DNA from: Saprospiraceae bacterium
GTDB taxonomy: Bacteria; Bacteroidota; Bacteroidia; Chitinophagales; Saprospiraceae
Assembly (NCBI GenBank): GCA_019638455.1
Contig: JAHBTU010000002.1
Span: 1,088,501-1,152,500 of the forward strand
Reading direction: 5' to 3'
Length of the DNA stretch: 64,000 nucleotides
Shown piece by piece: positions 1 to 8,597 of the stretch. Position 1 is the stretch's first letter; every line of letters begins with the position of its first letter. The notes under the pieces are model-generated. The model did not search any database, had not been told where the DNA came from, and was given only the letters and a program-made list of their open reading frames with translations. The translations under genes and the position numbers were made by a program.

Positions 1-1
1 C

Positions 2-76
2 GGCACCAACCGGATGTTTGCCAACGCTATTTTTTTCGGAAACCTGGTGAGCGGCGAGGCGGCTGAACGGAAATAA
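2..76 (+). CDS. C-terminal fragment of a probable M14-type carboxypeptidase-like protein
   Basis: Only the last 24 codons are inside the window, read in frame 2 and ending in TAA. The peptide contains FANAIFFGNL, which closely resembles the extreme C-terminus of the complete M14 peptidase at 16252-18759 (ends FANAVFF). From this I infer that the gene entering the window from the left is a paralogue of that secreted peptidase. The match covers only about 10 residues, so the family call is tentative, although the open frame and stop are clear. Confidence 0.5.
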   Translation, partial: GTNRMFANAIFFGNLVSGEAAERK

Positions 77-169
77 ATCGGGCTGCCTCGGTGGGCTTCG
101 TTGTTTGAAAATACGCTCTGGTTTTGAGAGCATTTGCTCCCAACCACCCTACACTTCGCGCAGCATTTG

Positions 170-227
170 TTCAAAATCAAAGGGAGCGAGCATGGTGAAC
201 TTACAAATCCCAGCGAACAAAGGCATA
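170..227 (+). repeat. 58-bp dispersed intergenic repeat, copy R1
   Basis: Begins TTCAAAATCA and ends AGGCATA. It is one of eight copies in the window (see 321, 9851, 12803, 20941, 34535, 56267, 59200). The consensus has a TTCAAAATCAGGGAGAGCAA head, a CTGACAAATC middle and a GAATCAAGGTATA tail. This copy has no convincing gene directly downstream. Confidence 0.7.
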
Positions 228-320
228 TTTTCAAACAAAACCCCAAGGCAGCCCGCATCAACATTTCGCAATTTACACTTCGCGTCGTCATGGTTTCAGC
301 ACGAATGAAGTCCTGATTCA

Positions 321-377
321 TTCAAAATCAAGGAGAGCAATCGTGAGCATCTGATAAATCTTGGCGAATCAGAGTAT
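321..377 (+). repeat. 58-bp dispersed intergenic repeat, copy R2
   Basis: Starts TTCAAAATCAAGGAGAGCAA and ends GAATCAGAGTAT. Same family as R1, 94 bp upstream of R2's start. Its end touches the 3' end of the convergent small membrane protein gene at 379-699. Confidence 0.7.
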
Positions 378-378
378 G

Positions 379-699
379 TCACGCATCGAAGCCGTCAAAA
401 ATCATGGCGAGCAAGGTGGATGCCAACACCCCAACGGCAATGAAAGGCTCATCAAACATCTGTTTGGCAATACCACTGAGCATCACGGAGAATATCAGTT
501 TCATGCGAAACGGCACGCTGCGTGCCTTGCTCAGTTGTTGCTCTTTTTCCTCCAATTCTCTACGGTGGCGTTCTTGCTCCATCTTTCGCTCCATTTCCGA
601 CCTGTCAAGTTGGTTTTTGAGGTTGCCAATCCACGATAGCAGGGGGACTATCAAAAATAGTATCACGCCCCCCGCCATCCAAAATGTGATGTCATTCAT
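379..699 (-). CDS. small membrane protein with coiled coil, function unknown
   Basis: The protein is 106 residues from the Met at 699. A longer frame reaches 756, but the 19 extra residues are polar and precede a clean hydrophobic start (MNDITFWMAGG). Residues about 5-26 form one membrane helix. Residues about 28-62 are strongly charged with many Glu, Arg and Gln, which suggests a coiled coil. Two further hydrophobic stretches follow near the C-terminus. No enzyme motif is visible and the family is not recognised. The codon pattern and membrane layout make it more likely than the overlapping plus-strand frames. Confidence 0.6.
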   Translation of the reverse strand: MNDITFWMAGGVILFLIVPLLSWIGNLKNQLDRSEMERKMEQERHRRELEEKEQQLSKARSVPFRMKLIFSVMLSGIAKQMFDEPFIAVGVLASTLLAMIFDGFDA

Positions 700-784
700 G
701 GCTGAGTTGTGATTGAAGTTAGAAATTTTGTCCGGCTGAATGGGGCCTACCCTCAAGCGATATGTTCGGATAGGCCCCCGATAG

Positions 785-1231
785 TCAATAAGGCAAGATA
801 GGCGTTCCGCCCTCTCGTCTCTCAGTGGGCGGTGCGGGCTTTGTCACATGTCTTTTTGTCACGTTTCGGTTCGTTTCGACTATTACCCACGGGTTCCATA
901 TATCGCTGATGTTGAAAAACTCGGTCAATTGGCCGCTGACTTCAAGCTCGTCGCCCATAGAGGGCATCGGCACATCGAATGGCACAGTGACCATCAGTGT
1001 GTTTCCTTCTGTGTCGCGCAGGTAGTAGAGGTTCAGTACAACGAAAGCCAGTTTGTCAATGGCTTTTCCGCTCACGGTGACGCAGTGGCGGTGGTAGCGG
1101 CTACTGTTCAGTTCGAGCTCCTTGAAGGACTGCTCTTGCGTGGGTGGGCACTGTTGCGTGGCGCAGGTCAAGTAATGAAAAATCAGCAGCAGGCACACAG
1201 CAATTTGAAAGAGGAAGGCTAATGCTCGCAT
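785..1231 (-). CDS. secreted small protein, OB-fold-like, function unknown
   Basis: The protein is 148 residues. The first ~23 residues (MRALAFLFQIAVCLLLIFHY) form a signal peptide or membrane anchor. The body contains CVTVSGKAIDKL, a run of alternating hydrophobic residues and DELEVSGQLTEF, a pattern I associate with small beta-barrel (OB-fold-like) nucleic-acid-binding or BOF-type proteins. The C-terminus is proline-rich and may be disordered. It lies in the same direction as the membrane protein at 379-699, 85 bp upstream of it, so the two may be co-transcribed. Function is not assigned. Confidence 0.6.
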   Translation of the reverse strand: MRALAFLFQIAVCLLLIFHYLTCATQQCPPTQEQSFKELELNSSRYHRHCVTVSGKAIDKLAFVVLNLYYLRDTEGNTLMVTVPFDVPMPSMGDELEVSGQLTEFFNISDIWNPWVIVETNRNVTKRHVTKPAPPTERREGGTPILPY

Positions 1232-2217
1232 GGTTTGGTTGTGTGTTTGAAAGTGAAGGAAGGTTTTTGCCCGGTCTTTCGGGGCAAAAGCGTGGAGGCC
1301 AACGTCGCTCGTGCATCGTTGAAAGGGCTAATTGACGGCAGGCATTGGCCGGAAGCCATTCGACAGCAGCCTCGACCCGCGACCAACGTAGGCGCCGAGG
1401 GCTGCAAAAAGGCGAAAAGGTGTAGGGAAAAGGTGCTTAAGGTGGGATACGGTAGAGGGACGGCATGGCTTGAAAATTTTTCGCCCCGCAAAGCACTAAA
1501 TGTGCAGACAGCAAGTATTTTTGTGCGCTATTATCAACTGCTGCCCCAATATGCGGGGTTTCGGTGAAAGATGAGACCTGCTTTTTTTCGGTGTTGGCGC
1601 ACCCTTAAAAGCGGGTCTTTTTCATTTGCGCTCATGGGCTTTTTCTTTGATTAACCCGTGCTTGCCGCGACATGATGTTTTGTCAAACATCGGGAACATA
1701 ATGTTGTGTTCCCGAAGGTGTCTCAAAGTTGCGAAAATTCTCTGCTTGTCAGAAATTTCAGCACTTTGTCGGAAAAACACTGCTCTTCCACAACAAACCT
1801 TCGACAAGCGCGAGCAGAGAAGCGGCTTTTATTCAATTCGTCCGAATTGGAACCTTCAAACCACCTCTCGCTCGCATAGTGGGCAATAGGACTTGGCTGG
1901 GGATAACAGGGTGTCGTTTAGCAGAATCGGGCGATACGCCCGATGTTGAAGTTTCAATAAGTCAATAAATATCAGAATAATTGTCCGAAAAAACACGATA
2001 CAAAACTATATGAGGCCTTCGAGTAGGCAAATTATAGAAATTTGTTTGTTTCGCGCAACTGTTTTGCTAGGCCGATTCCCACATATCAAGCAAAATTTTT
2101 TTCCGATTTGTGGAATAAATGTCTTTTGTTTGCAAGAACTTTTTTAGCAAAGTGCTGTTTCGTTCAATACTTTTTTCGAAAAGAAGCACTCCCTTTCCAG
2201 CAAACCATCTGCTCCTC
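1232..2217. other. about 1 kb without a convincing gene
   Basis: Several short frames on both strands overlap each other here, but none has a signal peptide, a recognisable motif or a clear start context. One hairpin with a T-run (1574-1622) is the only structure I can point to. The last ~250 bp are rich in poly-T/TTTTTC runs and probably form the upstream region of the gene at 2218. Confidence 0.55.
1574..1622 (+). terminator. possible hairpin terminator
   Basis: Arms AGACCTGCTTTT (1574-1585) and AAAAGCGGGTCT (1607-1618) pair with one G-T wobble and run into five Ts. No well-supported plus-strand gene ends just upstream, so its role is open. Confidence 0.4.
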
Positions 2218-3684
2218 ATGGCTCGCCGACAAAAACTCTCCGCTGCCGAATTCACTCGATTGTTCGACAAAATACTTGAGCGATATTTGGGCAGGATTGA
2301 CTACAATGAAGTCGAAAAAAATGCCTCTGCCTTCTTTGGCTTTCGGGAGCACGACCCTTTTCCCGTGGACGAATACTCGATAGCGGCGCCCGAAAACGCC
2401 ATGAGCCTAAAAAAGGCGATGGTGACAGACGAAAAGGTGTTTGATTACCTCACAAAAATTTTCAAGCGCGACATCCCCAAGAGCAGGTGGAGGGAAGGCA
2501 TTGATGCCAAGCATTTTTTCAACGGGCAAAATCTTTACAACAAATACAGGGAAGTTTTCAAGGCGAAGAACAAAGAGTGCACCTTGCAGGAGCCTTATTC
2601 GGACGCTTACGCCATGTTCGCCGGCTACGACAGCCTCCCGGATTTTTTGCAAAAAAGCGCCGCTGCGTCAAGGGTGTCGCAAACGACCCAAGTGACCCGT
2701 TATCGAGCGTTTTTCTACTCTTACAGAAGCCACGATGTGCGCGAGTTTACATTGCAGATTGATTGGGGCAAAGAGCCGTTCGTCATCAAGCAGAAAGGAT
2801 TTCACGACCTGAATCAGGAGCCAGAATATGTGGGCACGGCCACCTTGGTGGGTGGGAAAATACACGCCATGCTGACGGACGAAGACTCTAGCGACCAGAT
2901 GAAGCTCATCATCAGCTCTGGCTATGAGCCTCAGAAAAGAGAGGCCATGCTGTGCGCCGTGCAGGCCGTCTCGTCCTACAAAGACCATTACCCGATGTGT
3001 TGCGAGGCCATTTTGGTTCGTGAAGACCGCATCATGTCCCCTGCGGAGGAGCTGCGCGTGAAACGTTATCTTTTTTCCCACCGATACAATTTCAAAGTAA
3101 AGGATGAGGAAATAAGCCTCGATTTTTTGGAGGCAAAGCGCCGCGACGTGGATATGATTGACTACCTCGCGGGTTATTATTATCGAGTTTGGCGTTTCGA
3201 CGAGGACTACAACATCGTGCAATCGGTGCTGCACATCAACGAGTATTACAAGGGCACCTGCTACACCAGCCACTATCACCGCGACATCTTCAACGAGCAG
3301 GTTTGCCTCATAGAGGTCAACGTGAGTGATGCGCTGCGCAGCCAAACGCTCTGCATCTCCACGCATCCGCGACGCGGCTCCATCCTGCTCTCCTACATGA
3401 TGCTCAACTTCCCGCCGCACACCGATAGCAAGACGATGGGCGGTATAATATGCCTTACGGGACACGGATATGCCACGGTGCGCTCCATCGCCATGATGAA
3501 GGACAAGGCCATTGACGCGAATTTTGACCGAAGCCTGCTGAAGAGTTTTTCCTTCGACGAAGCGATTAAGGAGGTGAAAAACAACCCATCGCTAAAACCC
3601 CTTTTCGACAAACTATTGGAAGAGGAAATGCGAAGCACCAAGCCGGAACCCGTCCGCCGATACTTCAGCGAGCAATTTGGATAG
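2218..3684 (+). CDS. unrecognised 488-residue cytoplasmic protein
   Basis: The start is placed at the ATG at 2218 (MARRQKLSAAEFTRLFDKIL). The frame is open further up, to 2119, but that part encodes a poly-Phe/Ser stretch typical of untranslated AT-rich DNA. The protein has no signal peptide or membrane helix. Residues about 60-165 are helical and include YAMFAGYDSLPDFLQK. This resembles a short helical module (gy.s..dF) that I know from N-termini of Bacteroidota regulatory or conflict proteins; that link is inference. The C-terminal ~250 residues look mixed alpha/beta and contain YYRVWRFDEDYNIVQSVLHI and SHYHRD. No catalytic signature stands out. It ends 6 bp from the convergent folC stop. 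Confidence 0.75.
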   Translation: MARRQKLSAAEFTRLFDKILERYLGRIDYNEVEKNASAFFGFREHDPFPVDEYSIAAPENAMSLKKAMVTDEKVFDYLTKIFKRDIPKSRWREGIDAKHFFNGQNLYNKYREVFKAKNKECTLQEPYSDAYAMFAGYDSLPDFLQKSAAASRVSQTTQVTRYRAFFYSYRSHDVREFTLQIDWGKEPFVIKQKGFHDLNQEPEYVGTATLVGGKIHAMLTDEDSSDQMKLIISSGYEPQKREAMLCAVQAVSSYKDHYPMCCEAILVREDRIMSPAEELRVKRYLFSHRYNFKVKDEEISLDFLEAKRRDVDMIDYLAGYYYRVWRFDEDYNIVQSVLHINEYYKGTCYTSHYHRDIFNEQVCLIEVNVSDALRSQTLCISTHPRRGSILLSYMMLNFPPHTDSKTMGGIICLTGHGYATVRSIAMMKDKAIDANFDRSLLKSFSFDEAIKEVKNNPSLKPLFDKLLEEEMRSTKPEPVRRYFSEQFG

Positions 3685-3690
3685 TGCGCC

Positions 3691-4983
3691 CTACAACACT
3701 TCCGCCACCACGAAAATGCTTCCGATGACCACAATCATGTCCTCCGGCGCGGCAGCGTGTTTGGCCGCTTTCAAAGCGTTTTTTACGGAGGAATGGGCGC
3801 TTCCGTGCAGCCCGTGCGCGGCAGCCTGCACGCGCAGCGTTTGCGCGTCCAGGCCGCGTGGTATGTTGGCTTTCGCAAAATAATAGCTAGCCTCGCGGGG
3901 AAAACACCTCAGTGCCTTATCCACGTCTTTGTCATTCACAAACCCCGTGACGATGTGCAGTCGGCGCGGCGTGGTATCTTCGGTGATTTTCTCAAATGCC
4001 AGCCGAAGACCCGCCTCGTTGTGGGCGCTATCGCACAGGATGGTGGGGCGCGTGCCGATGATTTGCCAGCGCCCCATGAATTGCGTAAGCTCCCTGACGT
4101 GCCGCAACCCCTCGCGCAGATGATGGAGATGCAGGGGTAGCGCCTCGCGGCTCAGCACTTCCACGGCTTGTATGACGGTGGCCAGATTGCGCGACTGAAA
4201 TGGCCCTGCGGCCTGCATCTCCAGGTTTTCGAGGTATAGTTTTTCGTCTTTAAAAACATCGTAAAAGGAATGTTCCCAGCTGTCGCTTCTTTTTTCCACC
4301 GCCCGAAAATGTTGGTCGGCAAAAATGATGGGGGATTCCGTTTGGGCGGCTTTTTTCAAAAAAACCGGGGCGGACTCAGGGTGTGTCTCCCCCACGACGG
4401 CGGGAACGCGGGGCTTGATGATGCCTGCCTTTTCAAAGGCGATTTGTGGCAGCGTGTCGCCGAGCATATTCTGGTGGTCGTAGCTGATGTTGGTAATCAC
4501 GCTCAACAGCGGCTCTATGACGTTGGTGCTGTCCAAGCGCCCCCCAAGTCCTACCTCTATGATGGCCACATCTACTTGTTGGCGGGCAAAGTGTTCGAAC
4601 GCCATGGCGACACAAAGCTCGAAAAAAGAGGGTTGGATGCGCACGATGGCTTCGTGGTGGTTGGCCACGAAATCCACCACTTCTTGCCGGGCGATGTAGT
4701 GGCCATTGACTTTTATTCTTTCCCTGAAATCCTTGTAGTGTGGGCTGATGTAAAGCCCTGTTTTCAGGCCAGCGGCTTGGCACACGGCGGCCAAAAGGTG
4801 GCTCACCGAACCTTTTCCATTGGTGCCGCCCACATGGATGCTCTTGAAGGCCCGGTGTGGGTTGCCCAAATGCTCGCACAACGCGAGGGTGTTCGTCAAG
4901 TCTTTCTTGAAAGCCACCGCACCGACGCGGTGATACATGGGCAATTGCGCGTAGAGAAAGTCGAGCGTTTCGCGGTAGGTCAT
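3691..4983 (-). CDS. folC: bifunctional folylpolyglutamate synthase / dihydrofolate synthase
   Basis: The protein is 430 residues, normal for the family. It joins glutamate to dihydropteroate or folate using ATP in the cytoplasm, the last step of folate synthesis and polyglutamylation. The P-loop HVGGTNGKGSVSHLLAAV (residues ~51-68) is diagnostic of the Mur ligase/FolC fold. ERIKVNGHYI and EVGLGGRLDSTNVI are typical folate-binding and Mg-binding segments. The C-terminal domain begins near FMGRWQII and carries the CDSAHNEAGL motif. It is divergent from the glycosyltransferase at 5081 (97 bp between starts) and convergent with the gene at 2218. Confidence 0.95.
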   Translation of the reverse strand: MTYRETLDFLYAQLPMYHRVGAVAFKKDLTNTLALCEHLGNPHRAFKSIHVGGTNGKGSVSHLLAAVCQAAGLKTGLYISPHYKDFRERIKVNGHYIARQEVVDFVANHHEAIVRIQPSFFELCVAMAFEHFARQQVDVAIIEVGLGGRLDSTNVIEPLLSVITNISYDHQNMLGDTLPQIAFEKAGIIKPRVPAVVGETHPESAPVFLKKAAQTESPIIFADQHFRAVEKRSDSWEHSFYDVFKDEKLYLENLEMQAAGPFQSRNLATVIQAVEVLSREALPLHLHHLREGLRHVRELTQFMGRWQIIGTRPTILCDSAHNEAGLRLAFEKITEDTTPRRLHIVTGFVNDKDVDKALRCFPREASYYFAKANIPRGLDAQTLRVQAAAHGLHGSAHSSVKNALKAAKHAAAPEDMIVVIGSIFVVAEVL

Positions 4984-5048
4984 GGCGGGACAAAAGTGAG
5001 TATTTTTCTGCGGCTATCGTTGCGCCATTACGGGGAGATATTCGCACA

Positions 5049-5079
5049 TTTGCCACAAAGGGTTGACACAATATCTTTG
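5049..5079 (+). promoter_or_regulatory. Bacteroidota-type promoter, TTTG-N19-TATCTTTG
   Basis: TTTG at 5049-5052 and TATCTTTG (TAnnTTTG) at 5072-5079 are 19 bp apart, the spacing and sequence of the -33/-7 promoter described for Bacteroides. The -7 element ends 1 bp before the ATG at 5081, so the transcript would start at or inside the start codon. Confidence 0.65.
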
Positions 5080-5080
5080 A

Positions 5081-6130
5081 ATGAAAATTCTCTTGGTTAG
5101 CGATAGCAAAATCCCCATAACTACTTACGATGATGCGGAGCGCGTGCTTTGGTGGTTAGGCAAAGCCTTGGTGAAAATGGGACATAAAGTGGTTTTTTTA
5201 GCCAAAAAAGACTCAAAGTGCCCGTTTGCGGAAGTGTTGCCTTACGACGAAAAAAAAACGCTCGACGAGCAGATTCCCGCCGATACCGACCTTGTTCACT
5301 TTCACTGTGAGCCGTTGTCGCCCATTTCAAAACCCTGGCTCGCCACCTTTCACGGCAATGCCTCGGAACCACGCGCCTTCGACCGCAACACGGTGTTCGT
5401 GTCAGCCAAACAAGCATGGCTTCATGGTGGCACCGAATATGTGCATCACGGGATTGATTTTGAGGAATACGGCTCGCCCGAAATGGGCAATCACCGAATG
5501 TTTTTTCACTTCCTCGGCAACGCGGCATGGCGCGGCAAAAACGTGCGCGGCGCTATTGACATCGCGTCGAAAGTAGGGGCGCGGTTGCACGTCGTGGGTG
5601 GCACGAGGGTCAATTTTCGCAAGGGCCTGCGCATCACGCTCAGTCCCAACGTCCGATTTCATGGCGTGCTCAATCCCGAAGGGCGCAATGCCCTGCTCAA
5701 CAGCTCGAAGGGGCTGATTTTCCCAGCCATCTGGCACGAGCCTTTTGGGCTGGCGGTGGCGGAAAGCCTCTATTTTGGCTGCCCGGTGTTTGGCACTCCC
5801 TACGGCGCGTTGCCCGAACTCTTGGGCAAAAAAATTCACCTCGACAATGGTCGAAAGCCCCACAGTGGCAACGGCGTGGTGGAGGCTTTTTACTGCGATT
5901 TTGGTTGCCTATCCGTAAAAAAATCCGAGTTGTTGGAAGCGGTGCGTCACGCCGAGACATTTGACCGAGCCAAATGCCACGAATATGCCCGCGAGCATTT
6001 CTCCGCGGCCCGCATGGCGCAGGACTATCTGGTGCTGTACGAGCGCGTGCTCAATGGCGACCCGATTCACCCCGAACCACCGACAAGCATGGAAGTGCCG
6101 GGGGATATGTTTCTCCCTTTCGGGGAGTAG
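5081..6130 (+). CDS. GT4-type glycosyltransferase
   Basis: The protein is 349 residues with the GT-B architecture. The N-terminal Rossmann half (MKILLVSDSKIPITTYDDAE) should bind the acceptor. The C-terminal half carries HEPFGLAVAESLYFGCPVFG, whose two Glu seven residues apart form the EX7E motif that binds the nucleotide-sugar donor in retaining family-4 enzymes. It has no signal peptide or membrane helix, so it is probably cytoplasmic and acts on a lipid-linked or soluble acceptor. The donor and acceptor cannot be told from the sequence. No other glycan genes flank it. It has its own promoter and ends at a strong hairpin. Confidence 0.88.
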   Translation: MKILLVSDSKIPITTYDDAERVLWWLGKALVKMGHKVVFLAKKDSKCPFAEVLPYDEKKTLDEQIPADTDLVHFHCEPLSPISKPWLATFHGNASEPRAFDRNTVFVSAKQAWLHGGTEYVHHGIDFEEYGSPEMGNHRMFFHFLGNAAWRGKNVRGAIDIASKVGARLHVVGGTRVNFRKGLRITLSPNVRFHGVLNPEGRNALLNSSKGLIFPAIWHEPFGLAVAESLYFGCPVFGTPYGALPELLGKKIHLDNGRKPHSGNGVVEAFYCDFGCLSVKKSELLEAVRHAETFDRAKCHEYAREHFSAARMAQDYLVLYERVLNGDPIHPEPPTSMEVPGDMFLPFGE

Positions 6131-6166
6131 AAACTGTTTTATGCCTCACGCCGCCAACCTTTGGGC

Positions 6167-6217
6167 GCGGGTGGCGTGGCATGACCGTTCACAAAACGAT
6201 CATGCCACGCCACCCGC
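6167..6217. terminator. bidirectional hairpin between convergent genes
   Basis: Two perfect 18-bp arms (GCGGGTGGCGTGGCATGA at 6167-6184 and its complement at 6200-6217) enclose a 15-base loop. It sits between the ends of the glycosyltransferase and the prolyl oligopeptidase and probably stops transcription from both sides. Confidence 0.75.
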
Positions 6218-6236
6218 AATTCCGGGCCAATCGTTC

Positions 6237-8399
6237 TCAATAAATCACCTGCATTTTCATGTTCCACAGCATAAAGCTGAGAATGTCGGCAGCCTCGTCG
6301 AGCAATTTGCTCGTGGGCTTGCCAGCCCCGTGCCCCGCGCTGGTCTCGATGCGGATGAGCGTCGGGTTGTCGCCCTGTTGATGTTCTTGCAAGGTGGCGG
6401 CGTATTTAAAAGAGTGAGCCGGCACCACCCGGTCATCGTGGTCGGCAGTGGTGATTAACGTGGCCGGATAAGCCGTTTTTTTGATGTTGTGAAGCGGTGA
6501 GTATTTGACCAAGCAGGGGAATTCCTCCTTGTTGTCGCTGCGGCCATAGTCGGTCGCCCAAGCATAGCCGATGGTGAATTTGTGATAGCGCAGCATATCC
6601 AACACACCCACTGCCGGGAAACAAACTTTGAAAAGTTCGGGGCGTTGGGTCATGCAAGCGCCCACGAGCAACCCGCCGTTGGAGCCACCCATGATGGCGA
6701 GCCGCTCGCTGGAGGTGTATTTTTTTTCGACCAAAAACTCAGCAGCAGCTATGAAATCGTCGAACACGTTTTGTTTGCGGCATTTGGTGCCTGCCTCGTG
6801 CCATTTCTCGCCAAACTCGCCGCCACCGCGAATGTTGGCCACCGCGTAAATCCCGTTGTTTTCGATTAAAGCTATGCGCGACGGATTGAAAGCCGGTGTC
6901 ACGGAAATGTTGAAACCACCGTAGCCATACAGGAGCGTCGGGTTGGAGCCGTCGAACGCGATATTTTTCTTGCGGGTGACGAACATGGGCACTTTCGTGC
7001 CATCCTTGCTGGCGTACCACACTTGCTCGGTGGTGAAAGCATCGGGGTTGAAATCAAGTTTGGGCGCTTTGAACACCTTGACTTCCAAGGAATTCATGTC
7101 CAACGAATAAATCGTGGTGGGGCGCAAAAACGAGGTGAAACTGAAAAACGCCTGCTGTTCGTCTTTTTTGCCACTCACGCCGCCCACCGTGCCGATTTCG
7201 GGCAACTTCACCTCCTTGAGCAACTTGCCTTGCAGGTCGAACACCCGCAAGGCGCTCGAAGCATCGTGTAGGTAGCTGCACACGATTTTGCCGCCGCAGA
7301 CTGCCGCGCCTTGCAACACGTCCGCAGTGTCTTCCGGCACAAGGGTTTCCCAGTTTTCCTGTTTGGGGTTGTGGGTGTTCACGAGGATGAGGCGCTGGTT
7401 GGGAGCGTCGTGGTTGGTCAGTATCAGTAGTTTGTCCTCGATGTTGTCCACCACCGCGAAATCTTTCTCGAAGGTGGTCGCTATCGGCATGAAGGCGGCT
7501 TTGTCTTTTGTCAAGTCCTTGAACTGGAGGGTGTTGCCGCTGGTGCTTTCCCAGCCCACCACGCAGAGGAAACGCTCGTCGTCGGTAGTGGCGGCGCCAA
7601 ACGAGCGGTCGGGATGCGCTTTGTCGCCGTAAATCAGCTTGTCGGCGCTTTGCTCGGTGCCAAGCTGGTGGAAATAGACCGCACCAAATTTGTTGGCTGC
7701 CGTGAGCGCCGCGCCTTCGACAGGCTGCGGGAAGCGGGTGTAGTAGAACCCGTTGCCCTGCCAAGCGATGGCGGAGAATTTGACCCACTCGATTTGGTCG
7801 GGCAGCATAAGACCGGTTTGCAGGTCTTTCACCAGAATGGTGCGCCAGTCGGAACCGCCTTTTGAGATGCTGTAAGCGAGATAGCGCCCGTCTTTTGAGA
7901 AATCGAGCTCACCCAGCGACGTGGTGCCGTCGGGGCTAAACGTGTTGGGGTCGAGCACCATTTTGGCCTCGCTGTTGGGATTGTCCTGCACATAGAGCAC
8001 GCTCTGGTTTTGCAGGCCATCGTTTTTGAAAAAATAATACTTCCCGCCTTCCTTGAACGGGGTGCCGAATTTTTCGTAGTTCCAGATTTGCTCCAGCCGC
8101 GTGCGGATTTTTTCGCGGTAAGGAATCTGGCCCAAATAGCCGAACGTGACGACGTTCTGTTTTTGCACCCAGTCCTTCGTCTCGTCGCTCTGGTCGTCTT
8201 CGAGCCAGCGATAGGGGTCTTTGATTTTTGTGCCAAAATAATCGTCCGTCACGCTCGTGTCTTTCCGCGTGGCGGGATAGGTGACTGGTATTTTGGTAAA
8301 TTCCATCGTTTTGGAAGGTGCTTGCTTGTTGCCCGAATTGCAGGCGGTTAGGAGTAAAACAAGAGAAAAAACGAGATAAACTGTGGAAAAACGTTTCAT
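6237..8399 (-). CDS. prolyl oligopeptidase family lipoprotein (S9A)
   Basis: The protein is 720 residues. The frame is open far upstream, but the true start is the Met at 8399, because MKRFSTVYLVFSLVLLLTAC is a clean lipoprotein signal with an LTAC lipobox; the upstream extension is antisense to the gene at 8598. The mature part starts with a region rich in DPYRWLEDD (typical S9A N-terminus), then the seven-blade propeller. The hydrolase domain follows, with MGGSNGGLLVGA (nucleophile Ser), DHDDRVVPAHS (Asp) and SAGHGAGKP (His). It should cleave proline-containing oligopeptides at the cell envelope. All catalytic residues are present. Confidence 0.95.
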   Translation of the reverse strand: MKRFSTVYLVFSLVLLLTACNSGNKQAPSKTMEFTKIPVTYPATRKDTSVTDDYFGTKIKDPYRWLEDDQSDETKDWVQKQNVVTFGYLGQIPYREKIRTRLEQIWNYEKFGTPFKEGGKYYFFKNDGLQNQSVLYVQDNPNSEAKMVLDPNTFSPDGTTSLGELDFSKDGRYLAYSISKGGSDWRTILVKDLQTGLMLPDQIEWVKFSAIAWQGNGFYYTRFPQPVEGAALTAANKFGAVYFHQLGTEQSADKLIYGDKAHPDRSFGAATTDDERFLCVVGWESTSGNTLQFKDLTKDKAAFMPIATTFEKDFAVVDNIEDKLLILTNHDAPNQRLILVNTHNPKQENWETLVPEDTADVLQGAAVCGGKIVCSYLHDASSALRVFDLQGKLLKEVKLPEIGTVGGVSGKKDEQQAFFSFTSFLRPTTIYSLDMNSLEVKVFKAPKLDFNPDAFTTEQVWYASKDGTKVPMFVTRKKNIAFDGSNPTLLYGYGGFNISVTPAFNPSRIALIENNGIYAVANIRGGGEFGEKWHEAGTKCRKQNVFDDFIAAAEFLVEKKYTSSERLAIMGGSNGGLLVGACMTQRPELFKVCFPAVGVLDMLRYHKFTIGYAWATDYGRSDNKEEFPCLVKYSPLHNIKKTAYPATLITTADHDDRVVPAHSFKYAATLQEHQQGDNPTLIRIETSAGHGAGKPTSKLLDEAADILSFMLWNMKMQVIY

Positions 8400-8597
8400 T
8401 AGCGAAAAAGAAAAGGCAAGTGAAAAATGGCTGAGCGAATGGTCAAAGGCAACTCTGTTTTTGTCATGCTGGCGGAATCCGCCCAGAATGGCAAGCGCAA
8501 GGTCTATAATGCCCCCAATGACGCTTACTTTTGCCGCGAAATTAGAACTTGCCCTGCTTTTCAGCCCCACATTCCGCCCTGAATCGTTTTTTTGCTT

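Noticed and set aside
1235..1567. 110-codon plus-strand frame
   Set aside because: It overlaps other frames and shows no signal, motif or start context; left as unassigned sequence.
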